From NCBI GenBank assembly GCA_025200525.1, contig CM045762.1:88726717-88790716 (forward strand): DNA of 64,000 nucleotides, read 5' to 3'. Shown one piece after another: positions 44,064 to 54,760 of the stretch. Numbering within the stretch: position 1 is the stretch's first letter; each line of letters begins with the position of its first letter. Position numbers and translations under genes: made by a program. The notes beneath the pieces are model-generated. The model was not told the DNA's origin. It ran no database searches and was given only the letters and a program-made list of their open reading frames with translations. Origin of the DNA: Camellia lanceoleosa (lineage: Eukaryota; Streptophyta; Magnoliopsida; Ericales; Theaceae).

Positions 44064-44131
44064 TGAATATAAGCGAGAGCGGAAGTGGTGGGTATTTTGG
44101 TCATCGTAAGATAGTATGGGGGTGAAGCTCC

Positions 44132-44196
44132 AAAAAAAAAAAAAAAAAAAAAAGAAGAAGAAGAAGAAGAAAGAAGAAGTAGTAGTAGTAGTATCG
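44132..44196. repeat. Poly-A, (GAA)n and (GTA)n simple repeats
   Basis: A run of A, then GAAGAAGAA and GTAGTAGTA repeats upstream (on minus) of the LRX fragment. Confidence 0.9.
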
Positions 44197-44402
44197 GGGT
44201 GTTTGGTAAAAAAAAAAAAAGTATTTTTTAGGTTAAAATTTAAAAAAAAAATTAAAAATAATTAATAAAATAAAATATCACATCAAATTTATAATTATTT
44301 TATTTTTTTTCTTATAAATATTATATTCAATTACAAAAACATCTAATAATCTTTCTAAATACAAAAATTCTAATCTATTAAAATAATAATTTCTCAAACA
44401 CC
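44197..44402. mobile_element. Possible hAT-type MITE
   Basis: An AT-rich 206-bp segment beginning GGGTGTTTGGTAAAAA and ending TTTCTCAAACACC, short imperfect TIRs typical of hAT MITEs. No clear 8-bp TSD, so the call is tentative. Confidence 0.35.
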
Positions 44403-44981
44403 AGTTTGTCTTTATAGGAGGCATAACAAAGAAAGGTGAATCTTTGGCAAGAAAAATTTAAATTTAAATTTAAATTTTTGATCCGAACATCCTTTTTTAA
44501 ATAGAATTATGATTATAAAATTCTAATAAAATAATTAAATAAACTAATAAAAAACCCTACGAGTGTATATCTCACATAATTAGCATGCTTAACATTCAAA
44601 ATCATACAAATTATATTATTAGCACGTCCAAGAATCAAAATAGAGTAATATGACAATACATTTCGGTTTATTATGGTCTCACATGTTCAAATATATATAC
44701 ATCATTATTTATACAGGTATAGGTAGCTGAATAGTTTTTCAATAAACACACTAATGAAGTAGTAGTATACGACACTGCACACAAATAATTGGAAATCATC
44801 CAACAATTTATTATTTCTTTTTTATTTTTGCTTTTTAACTAATTTGAAGAAGCAATAAGTTTTGTCATCGGCTATAAGGAGGGTAATCCAGCATACTCCA
44901 ATCTCAGCAACTTGAACTTGATAATGTATAACTGCACACCAAAATATCGATGGAGCCAAATACATTAAAATAGACAATTCC
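44403..44981. other. AT-rich region, nothing recognised
   Basis: Low-complexity AT sequence including an AAATTTAAATTTAAATTT stretch at about 44457. No gene or repeat unit seen. Confidence 0.5.
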
Positions 44982-46849
44982 TGTGACGCCCTCAAAATAA
45001 AACCCATAACATACACAATATTACAATGCATTACTTAAGAAAATAAATCATTCATCAGAGTATCCAACATTACATATAACATCCAAAAGTGCCCTATGGA
45101 CTTACATCCTGCCAAGCCAACACTTGGTCACAAAAACATGAGTTCTAACTTAAATACAAATAAAGCCCTAGGCTTGAATGTTTACATGTAATTCAAATAA
45201 AGCAATAACTAAAGACAAGGCTTCTTTGTCCAAATCCTCCCAAGCTAAGTCCTTGGAGGTAGTGAATCACCTGGACCTGAAAATGATGTTCCCATATAGG
45301 GTGAGTCACAGCCCAGTAGAAATATACTAAACCAAATATAAGCATTGAATAAAGCAATAGCATTCAATAGATGGATAATACAAATTATCAGTTTCACTTT
45401 CCATTAGTTATTCAACTTTTCCTTTTTACCGATATGGCTCAGAACCTGGCCAAACTATAACAGGGAATATGTATGTCACTGTATATTACTCTCAACATAA
45501 TAAATGAGACTCAAGCTCTCATCAAAACACTTCATACTTCCAGTTTGATACACATTTTAGTGTTGTATCAATAAAACACTTCAATATAAATAAGCACACA
45601 TAAAAGTAATGCTAATGGAGTCCATCCCCTATCTCCTCCCAAACAATAAAACACTTCAATAGATAAGCACACATAAAAGTGATGCTAATGGAGTCCATTC
45701 CCTATCTCCTCCCAAACAAAATCCGGTTTAGAGGTCCATCCCCTATCTTCCCTTAAACCGTGGAGTACATCCCTTATCTCCTCCCACACAATATGCATAT
45801 GCAATGCTCAACCAATACATGAATGTAAGCACATAACATATATAACAAACAATCAATACATATATTGTCTGTATTAATTCAACAGTCAAAGTTAATGACT
45901 TAGCCAATGTAAATAGTTTCAGTTATCCCTAATCCACATGCAATGTCTACAACAATCATGACTATCCTCCACCGATAGCCCAAAACAGTTATCTCTAGAC
46001 TGAAAGTAAATAAATCAATAATTCAATAGAGGAGTGATTTAAATTAACCAACTACCCCATTTAATCAATAAATTCTTCAATCTTATGAATTTAATTAATT
46101 TCCCTAATGTTCCTCAAATTAAATACACAATTCAATTTATTTAAACAATTAGGGTTTCTCCCAAAATTACCAAAATACCCCCCTAACATATTAAAATGCC
46201 ATAAACTTAGAACAACACGTATACATTGGAGTAGGAAATCCCTACCTCGAAGAAATAACCCAAAAAGAGAAGACGAAGATGATGACCCAAACTCAAAGTG
46301 CTCCAACTCCAAGATTGTTCAGATTAGACTGAAGCCCTCGACCCACACTACCTTTTTAATAAAGCAACTAGGGTAGAAACGCACTCTAGATAGATCAAAC
46401 CTAAGAGAAAAGGTGAATAGGGAGAGAGAGAAGTCGGACCTTAGGGTTTTGAACAAAAGAAGATAACAAAAAACTGATCAAATCCCATCACGCCTATTTA
46501 AATCAAGCAGCTCGCTGAAGGAAGACATGCTCGGCGACCGAAGAATGCTCGGCGAAGAATTCGCTCGCCGAGCAAAGAACTCGAAAACATACACCTCGCT
46601 CACTCGAGCGAAGGAACCCTGGATCGAGCCACCAAAGACAAAACTCAACCCTTGCTCGAGCGACCAACTCAAAAACTGGACAGCAACACTTGGTTTCCAG
46701 ACCCAATCAACCTGAAACAAACCTGCCCAACACATCCTATAACTCACATGAGAAAATAAAGGACGACAGTAACAATTATACAATGACAAGATCCATGGAA
46801 CCTAAGTCCGGATACAGTAATCAAATAGGAAAAGATCGGGGTCGCTATA
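44982..46849 (-). mobile_element. Second solo LTR, Tekay/Del-like, 1.9 kb
   Basis: On plus it begins TGTGACGCCCTC and ends GGGGTCGCTATA. Perfect 5-bp TSD ATTCC (44977-44981, 46850-46854), no internal region. Shared words with the 9906 LTR include GGAGTCCATCCCCTATCTCC, here in several copies (45617-45790), ACCGATAGCCCAAAACAG and a promoter-proximal array of CTCGAG/CTCGGCGA words (46510-46670, one intact GCTCGAGC at 46654). Confidence 0.85.
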
Positions 46850-47903
46850 ATTCCCTCGAAAAAAAATTATTAGAAGATGCACGGAGATTTATAATTGTAA
46901 AAAGCATTTTGAATTTAATCATTTAAGAAAATAAAATTCAAAATGTTTTTAATAGGAACTTTTTGATTTTAAAATTGAGAAGCAATTTGTGAAGGAAGAA
47001 ACTAATGAATAAAATAAAAATTCAAATAATTTCTCGTATTGAATGAATATGTACAGGTGACTTTTGATTAGTTTTTTTTTTTTTTTTTTTTTGTAATAGT
47101 AAATTCTTAATAAAGGGACTCAAATCTTAATATTATGTTTTGATTTTGAATTTTGTTGTGAGGTGTCTTTTGTTTTTTACTATATGTTTAGATTTATTGT
47201 CAAGAGTCTTTTATAAAGGGAGAGGACTAAGAACGTATCATGTATATCTTGTGTTCTTTATGATTGTTTATTTATTTATTTTTTATAATTGGAATGATTA
47301 AATTTACATAACATATTTGTCAAGAAAAAAAATTGAAATAAATAAGTTTAGCTTATTTTACTTCATTTTCTTCTTATTTTTTCTATTTCCTTTTTATTTG
47401 AATTCACAATCCCTTCACATATTCATGATTTTTTAAGATAGCCTAAAGTAAGAGAGTTAAACCTGAGCTTAAGTTGCACCAAGATAGCAGAACGTGTCCT
47501 AAACAGAAAAAGGTTTTGCTGCTTGCCAATGATTTTATCAATTACCTGTCCAAATATATAAACATACATTAAAAAGTTGTTAGTCATACTCGTCAAGAAT
47601 TTAGCAATGTTGTAATGGGACTGTTTGGTGCAAATTATTTGAATTGTTTATAATTTTTTTTATTATTTTAAAAATGTGTTAGATTATTTAGTGAACCTTC
47701 CATTTATAGATTACAAAATAGAAATAGCTTAAATAAACTGAAAAAAAAAAAAAAAGAAAGACGAAGAAGACTATTTAGGATATGGAGGAGGGGTTTTTTT
47801 TAATTTTTTTATTATCATCTTTAACTTATAATAAGCTGCACCAAACATGTCAAATAAAAAGAGCTTTTACAATACACACTCCTATTTTGGGGTGTATCAC
47901 ATG
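46850..47903. other. AT-rich region with poly-T runs
   Basis: A T run at about 47069-47091 and an A run near 47741. No coding or repeat structure recognised. Confidence 0.5.
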
Positions 47904-48230
47904 CAATTTAAGACAATTTGTTTGTGATTTTAATACCACTTTCAGTCATAATGACCGCAATAAATTATAATTAAATATCTTTAGATATAACTAATAAATT
48001 CTCTGGTTAAACCAAAATAATAATTACAGTAAGTCATAACTACATTATAACCGACACTACATCGAATTAAGACAATTTGAGACAATTTGTTTGTGATTTT
48101 AATACCACTTTTAGTCATAATGACCGCAATAAATTATAATTAAATATCTTTAGATATAACTAATAAATTCTCTGGTTAAGCCAAAATAATAATTACAGTA
48201 AGTCATAACTACATTATAACCAACACTACA
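47904..48230. repeat. Tandem duplication, period 169 bp, two copies
   Basis: GACAATTTGTTTGTGATTTT starts at 47912 and 48081. The copies differ at only about three positions over some 150 bp, so the duplication is young compared with its surroundings. The end of each copy has a CACTACA word. Confidence 0.9.
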
Positions 48231-48500
48231 ATAAATTATAACTAACACCAAAATGCGTCATAATCAAATACCACTTGAGGTATTATCAAAGATCTTTTTG
48301 GTTATAACGAAATGAGTCATAACTAAAGACCAAAAAAATCGGGCATATAATACATCATTTTTTTTTTAAAGTGTGATATAGAAATCCCCTATAAATATTA
48401 TGATATATATAATGTAGGACAATTCTATGCTTTGGTTATGACATGTTGTGTTGCTAGTTATGACACATTGTGATATCAGTTATAACATTGTTTTAGTTAT
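48231..48500. repeat. GTTATGA/TCATAAC-rich degenerate repeat
   Basis: Short words GTTATGACA, TCATAACTA and TTATAAC recur in both orientations; the pattern resumes after the inserted LTR (49426-49565). Similar to 4100-4615. Confidence 0.45.
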
Positions 48501-48590
48501 TGTTAGGACCCTTTGTTGTCAAATTCCATGACACAAACCCAAGGTTGTAACTATTTAGAGTTTTCCAGATTTTTTAGTTTTGGTCTTTCC

Positions 48591-48773
48591 GCTCGAGCAG
48601 GGAAAGTGACGCTCGAGCGGGGATTGGACCCTCACAGCATTTCTGTCAAGCCTGCAAATATACTGGATGGTGTGATTCGACGCTCGAGCATGAAAACTTC
48701 CGCTCGAGCGTGGACCTTATATGAATCACGGAATATGCAGTCTCTGCTCGAGTAGGAAATCCCACGCTCGAGC
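48591..48773 (+). promoter_or_regulatory. GCTCGAGC palindrome array in the copia-like LTR
   Basis: Five intact GCTCGAGC copies (48591, 48611, 48682, 48702, 48766) and one GCTCGAGT, arranged in pairs about 20 bp apart, within 210 bp upstream of the TATA box. Confidence 0.8.
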
Positions 48774-48794
48774 GGACCACACGAACTCAGACTC

Positions 48795-48801
48795 TATATA
48801 T
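48795..48801 (+). promoter_or_regulatory. LTR TATA box
   Basis: TATATAT, 22 bp after the last GCTCGAGC. Confidence 0.5.
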
Positions 48802-49425
48802 TCGCATGTTGGGTCAAGTTTAGGATTACTTCTCCTAAATCTTGTTTAAGGTTTTTTAGGGCTTTGTTTGAGGTTTTTTTCTGGAGATTTTTGTGAGTTT
48901 TCCTTGAAAAATTTGAATGAGTATTCAACTCATGAATTGAGAAGCACATATCAAGGAGATTGTTCGTATACATACAAGAGAGTTCTCTTCGGTGGATTCC
49001 GAAGATTCAAACGTGGAGTTTCAAAGGAGTTTGATTCTGTACGTAGTCGTTTATTCGACAAACGAAGTTGTGGATTCAACTTCAGATCAATCAGTTTCGA
49101 GACGAAGGCGTGGTGAAAGAGTTACAGAAGGTGTGAAAACAAATTGACTGAGTTGGGTAATTTGTGTATTATCTTTGTAATCTTTCTTTCTTCAGTAGTG
49201 GATTGGTTAATGGCATTTCGCCCGTGGTTTTTGATTACTATTGAAGGTTCTTCAATTGTGGTTTTTTTCACGTAAAAATCGTTTGTGTCGATTTATTATT
49301 TATTCATAAAAACAACAATCTAAATCACGTTCGTAAGTGCTTGATGATTTAAATTGCATGTTTTAAATAATTGGGTTTTGGAATATTTTAATCTTGATCT
49401 AATTACGAATCACTTAGGATTTTCA

Positions 49426-49714
49426 GTTATGATTTAAGAGTTGTTTGGTTATACCTCATATGATGTTTAGTTATAACTCAAATTTTTTTTTTTTTTGGGT
49501 TTAAATTATGGCTCCCATTGTATTGAGTTATGCCATTTGTGATAATCAAACTCACAAATGACATAACTCACATATGGTAGCATTACCGTATATATATACA
49601 TTTTTTTTTTAATAAAGGAGTATCAACTTACTATATTCAGCCGATAAATCATAACTGGACATATGATACACTTTTTTTTGGAAGAAATATCATTTTACCC
49701 CACAAACTATCACC
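49426..49714. other. GTTATGA-rich DNA and low-complexity AT
   Basis: Continuation of the degenerate repeat interrupted by the solo LTR, then poly-T and poly-A runs. No gene. Confidence 0.4.
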
Positions 49715-50040
49715 GAGAGTACGGCTCGAAAGAGAAAGATAGAAATTGTAAGACTAATAGATGAGGGGCGCAATCGCAAGAGTTGACTTCGGAAGGAAAG
49801 ACTCTCTCTATGATCTACCAAGCCCCGCACCCAAAAGAGATACCTTGGTTAGGGATCCCTCCAAAGCCCTACTGCTTGCTTAAGAGAGCTCTTTCTGATC
49901 TTTTGATCGAATTACATGCTCTTTCAATACTTGCAGATTACCTTGTTCTATTCTATTCTATATCCTTATTCATGCATCTAGGAGAGCAGCTACTTCTTGA
50001 CTTTCAACCTAAGACCGAAGTCAAGGACTTGACCGGACAA
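49715..50040. other. Possible organelle-derived (mitochondrial-like) insert
   Basis: About 325 bp with more balanced base composition than its neighbours and words such as GGGATCCCTCCAAAGCCCTA and AGACCGAAGTCAAGGACTTG that look like plant mitochondrial intergenic DNA. This is an impression only. The 97-codon open frame at 49783 has no recognised domain. Confidence 0.25.
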
Positions 50041-50814
50041 AAATTAATTCAACCCCTATACTTTCAATTATATTAATTTTACATTTAAACTATTCAATTT
50101 TGGATCAATTTCACTCCGACATCAACTGCCATCTAAAATAAGATAGAATTTGTTGACGTGGCATTGAACTTCATTTTATCCCCAAACTACAACTCAAAAA
50201 TCAATTAAACTCTCAAATATAAAAAAAAAAATTTAAAATATTCAATTAATCATTTTTTATCTAAAAATGAAAAAATAAATAATCTTCAAATAATATACTT
50301 TGCAAAAAAAAAAAAAAAAAATTAAAAATATAAAATCTTCATTTCAAATTGTCTCTTTGAATCATAAATTATCTCAAGTTGATCCTAGATAAACTAATTG
50401 AGTAGAAATTTCCTTCGCTACTTTATGTGTGTGTCGCGCAATTGTTGCTAGCATATTTCCCAAATTACTTTCAATAGAATTGATCGATTAATAGTAATTT
50501 CAAAATTGAATTTAGACCATGGCCTTGTTTGGGAATAGGCTATTTTAGTAACTTTTTGACTTTTTATGTAAAGATGTGCAGAAAAGTAAAGAGAGTGATG
50601 TGATAATTTATAGTGACCTTTTGACTAAAATATTTAGTACCCAAATGAGTGAGAGTAACATCGCTTTTTTGACATTTGAAAATTATATTGAACGATGAAA
50701 ATGAATATATCGAGATGTGTCTACAAAATCGAGATTAGTACCTACTTAGTCCTATCACCTATTGAATGACAATTTAACTCAAAATTTAGCAATTACTCAC
50801 TAAAGAACACTCAA
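50041..50814. other. AT-rich region before the Tekay element
   Basis: Contains phrases common in old plant MITEs (TTGTTGACGTGGCATTGAA, CCTTGTTTGGGAATAGG) but no paired ends. It ends with the TSD CTCAA at 50810-50814. Confidence 0.4.
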
Positions 50815-53416
50815 TATAGCGATCCCGGTTCTTTCTCCTTTGGTTGTAATATCCGAACTCAGTTCCGTGGATTCCGGTTGTTGTTTTGAACTTGTTTCTG
50901 TCCTTCAATTCTTTAAATTTGAGTTATAGAATGTTTTGGACTTGTTTGTTCCAGGTTGGTTGTGTTGGAAACCAAGAGTTGCTGTCCAGAGTTTTGGACC
51001 CTCGCTCGAGCGAGGAGTTGGTCGCTCGAGCGAGCTTCTGTCTTTTGTTATTCGCTCGAGCCAGGGTTTGGTCGCTCGGGCGAGAGTGGAGTTTTGTGTC
51101 TGGCTCGAGCAGGTGGCTTCGCTCGGCGAGAGTTAAATCTAGTACTTAGACACGAGAGCGATGTTTGTTGGCTCGGCGAGCTTCTCTTCGCTCGGCGAGG
51201 TTTGTTTCTTGTGTCTTGTCGCTCGAGCGACAGTCTTCGCTTCGGCGAGCTGTTATTTATATACACAATGGGGAAAAATAACATTTTTCTCCTTCTTTCT
51301 TTCTTGAAACCCTAGCGTGAGAGTCTCTCTCTCTAAACTTATTATCTCTCTAGATTTCATCTCTTTCTAGTATGAATCCATCCTAGGTCCTTTGTTAAAA
51401 AGAAAGAGGAGGTCAAGGGCTTCGCTTTAATCGGAAGAATTGTGGATTTAGAGCACTTGGATTTCGGGTCAATCTTCTCCATTTGGGTTCTCCTTTGAGG
51501 TAGGGATTCTCCTTGTTTCTTTTCAATGCTCCATCTATAGATAGACATGTGGTTATTTTGTATTGCATCAAAATTGTATCATGTTGGATTTGTGAAAATC
51601 ATGGGGTAAACCTAGGGTTGGTTGTGTTAAGATTGGGTTTGGCTTCATTAGTTGTTGTCTTGGCTAATTAGAATATAAATTAGCATGTTGTAGTTAAATG
51701 AAGAAAAAGCCCTAAATTATGTTTTGATTTTGGTAAATTAAAATGGGGGTTTGTTGACTAATGTATATGAATCTCTTTGATTAAAATGAGTTGGATAAGG
51801 GTGTTAATGCCTAAGGAATTAATCATAGCTTTGGAATTGGTTTCATGGGAACAAGAATAGTGGAGTTGATTTTGTGATAACAAAAAGGAAATGGAATTGT
51901 TTTTGAGAAAATGATAAATGTATTTTCGAAATAAGATTGAGAATTGGGTTGTTGTATCTTGAGTGTTGAATACACGTATAGAAGTTGTATTTTTAACTAC
52001 CATGTTAATGTTATTGTTTGGTTTGTGATTCATGGTAATTGCGTCTTCAATAGATGTACAATATACGCATCTAGAGGTTTTGTCCTTGGTCATCGGTGGA
52101 GGATGACATGTTTGAGATGGATTGTCGTGTATGTTTTACACCATTGTTGATTGAACATCATATGTGATGAAATGTTGAGATACATTTTATATGTATATTT
52201 GTTAGGAGGAGAGGGTTGTACTCCAAAGGTGTGTGAGAAGATAGGGATGTACTCCACACACCTATGTGTTCATATATCTTAATACATTGTTTGCATCGAT
52301 AGTTTATGTGGTTGCAATATACATGTTGAATATGCCTTGTTGCATGGTTGTTGTTGGCGTTATATGCGCTTATAATCAAAGGTACTGTTACCTTCCAAAT
52401 AGTGCACGGAGAAGCGTATGCGCTTATAATCTAAGGTACCACACCCTTCGGCTAGCGCTGGTAAAATGGAATGTTGTTGTGAGAAGTGCATTTTGGCTTA
52501 CTATGCATATAGCTAGTAGAGCGAAGTTGATTGTAGTAATTTCAGTATATCTTTGGCTTACCTAGCGCATAACTGGTAGAGCAAAGGGGAATTGTGGTGG
52601 TTTAGTTGTGGCGAAAATATCATGGATTTGATTGGTTCTGATTCGGAGGACCGAGTTACTCCATTGATTGATTGTATACATGTTGGTGGGTGTAAATTTA
52701 TATTTTACAAAGTTATGCATGTATAGGTTTGATAGTAGTAGAAACAAACCAAAATGTCATTTTTTGTCTTTTGGAAAGTGTGAAGGAGAATGAAGGTTTT
52801 AATGATAAACATATTTTGAAAAGATACGTCTGTCGTATGCATGGGAAATGGAGGGAGTATAGGGCTGAGTGATTAGTTCCTAATGAGGATTAATTAAAGG
52901 AATAAGGAAAGATGAATAAACATGGCGTTAAATGAAACGGTTGTTTTCAAAGAAAAGTTCATACATATATATATTTTGTATAAACTGTCATATTACTATT
53001 CTAGTACGAGAATGAGTGTGCATGATCATAGCTATCTGTAATGTTGTTATTGTTGAGGATCATGTTGAGATCTCTACTGGACTATATGTTCATCCCACGT
53101 TGTTGAATCTTTTTCAGGTATTAAGCAGGTTGAGCTGCAAGATTTGGATCTACTTATTTGTTGGCCACGGGGCCTCTTTCTTGTTGGCATCATATGTATA
53201 AAAGGGTTACACCTTCAGGTTGTTTGTTTAAAAGTTGTAAGCCTAAGGGTAATTTATTAGTTTGTTCATGAAACATTTACTTACATACGAATGAGAGTAC
53301 TGATATTCATTGCTATGGATTGAATGTATGAGTTTATTTCCGCATATTATCTCTGAAATTGAATTAAGTTAATGAACTTGGTAATGACCTCGAGTAATAA
53401 AAAGTGGGGCGTGACA
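50815..53416 (+). mobile_element. 5' LTR of the Tekay-like element (2602 bp)
   Basis: Carries the GCTCGAGC array (51001-51245), a TATA-like TTATTTATATACAC (about 51252), a TC-rich tract, AGGTAGGGATTCTCC at about 51499, and the GGTACC...TAGCGCTGG region (52380-52470). Small open frames inside are not genes. Long stretches (51310-51880) are identical to the 3' LTR. Confidence 0.9.
51001..51245 (+). promoter_or_regulatory. GCTCGAGC palindrome array in the Tekay LTR
   Basis: Intact GCTCGAGC at 51004, 51024, 51054, 51103 and 51221; variants GCTCGGGC and GCTCGGCG between them. The first sits in a perfect 14-bp palindrome CTCGCTCGAGCGAG (51001-51014). The array ends just before the TATA-like box. 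Confidence 0.8.
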
Positions 53417-53419
53417 ACT

Positions 53420-53437
53420 TGGTATCAGAGCAACAAG
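53420..53437 (+). other. Primer binding site, initiator-Met tRNA type
   Basis: TGGTATCAGAGC three bases after the LTR end, the standard PBS for tRNA-iMet. Confidence 0.9.
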
Positions 53438-53849
53438 GTTCGACTACCTTGAGCTCGTGGGAAGTGGTTTTTACCACAGTGGGTTTACTACGTGTAGTGA
53501 GGACGTTGCATATAGATACCATGAGAATTAGGACTTACGTGTTGCATTTATGTGAGCATGGGATTCAGTCTCCTGGATAGTATTCATAACCGGTGAACTT
53601 GCTTTGAGGTCCTTTTGGAAACACGCCTGATCAACGTGGTTTCTGATAGGAATTCCTTGGGAGTTCCGGGATGAGTGGCTATCTTTGTGGACTTGATTCG
53701 ATTATGTGTTTATATGTTTAGATGTTTATATGCAGTAGAGATGTAAATTTTGAGACTAAGTGTGTCTTGTGATTTAAGAGTAGTGGAGTGTGCCTCAAAG
53801 AAGGCTATCGTGTTTTACGCTAAGTGTAATTTACTTTGTGCTTTATAGG

Positions 53850-54760
53850 ATGTCTACACGAGGGAGTAGAGGACGGTTGAGTAGTAGGAGCGCCGGGAGA
53901 GGCACACCAGTTCCTTTAGCACCCGCCGTAGCAGCATCGGCTGTCGGCGAGGATGTCGCACGTGAGATTGTGAGAGCAGTGCAAGACGCCCTAGCTCGTA
54001 CTGAGGGCGGCAGTGGGCATGCTCTCAAGCTTACTAAGGAGTTCTTTCGCTCCGGTCCACCTGAGTTTGTGGGGGAGGCTAAACCGTTGGAAGCAGAGAG
54101 TTGGTTGGAACAGATTACCAAGACTCTTGATATGCTCAGAGTCGAAGATGAGGAGTTGAGGGTTTCTTTGGCAACCTTTCAGTTGAAGAGTGATCACGAG
54201 TTATTGGTGGAAGAATGCTAAGAATAATGTAGGTAGCACGTGGGTTGCTTTTACCGAGGCCTTTTGGGCCAAGTATTTCCCTCATCGCCGGGAAAGGTTG
54301 AGAGCAGCTTTTGGAGTTGCGTCGAGATGACACTCTGTAGCCTGATTTGAGATGCGGTTTGATAGTTTGTCGAGGTTTGCTCGAGTTGGTGACAACAGAG
54401 GAGCGTCGTTGTTTTGAGTTCGAAAGGCGTTTGTGTTTCGATATTCGGAGAAGGTAAGTGGATCCTTGTGGAAGGATTACTATACTTTAGTTGAGGCGGC
54501 CCATGTGGAGGCCGATTGCTAGTGGTGATGGGATTAAGAAGGAGACCATCTCGGTGAGTCATCACGATTCCTAAGCGCTCTAGGCTCGAGAAGGGTGGAG
54601 GCGGAAACATGCTCGGTCGAGTGGTTCCTTTTCTTCGCCAGGGTTTCGGATCCTTCTGTTGGGGGTTACGGGGAGGCGCAGTTTGAACCCGATCTCGAGT
54701 AGGGTCAGTGGTTGTTTTGTTTGTGGCGGTGGGCCATGGTAGACGTTCTTGTCCTTTGCG
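53850..54760 (+). pseudogene. Tekay-like gag, heavily frameshifted
   Basis: ATG at 53850 starts MSTRGSRGRLSSRSAGRGTP, a basic Ser/Arg N-terminus, then FFRSGPPEFVGEAKPLEAES with WLEQITKTLDML (gag core). An upstream in-frame ATG at 53790 is less likely the true start because similarity begins at MSTRG. The open frame ends at 54219-54221 after a one-base shift near 54205; other frames continue with WWKNAKNNVGSTWVAFTEAF and AKYFP, and further shifted pieces. A zinc-knuckle region (CFVCGG near 54717, GHGRRSCP in another frame) is also split by one base. Many single-base indels and few substitutions: either rapid decay or sequence error. Confidence 0.7.

Larger units (their letters stand above)
48501..49425 (+). 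mobile_element. Solo LTR, Ty1/copia-like, 925 bp
   Basis: Starts TGTTAGGACCC and ends GGATTTTCA, flanked by the 5-bp TSD GTTAT (48496-48500, 49426-49430). The flanking DNA is rich in GTTAT, so the TSD is weaker evidence than for the other solo LTRs. The U5-like part (GGTTTTTTTCACGTAAAAAT at about 49260) is characteristic of copia LTRs. It carries a GCTCGAGC array and a TATA box. The open frame at 48868-49116 lies in the R/U5 region and is not taken as a gene. Confidence 0.6.

Noticed and set aside
51758..52093. 111-codon minus frame present again at 57818-58153
   Set aside because: Conserved only because both are the same LTR; no domain, antisense to the element.
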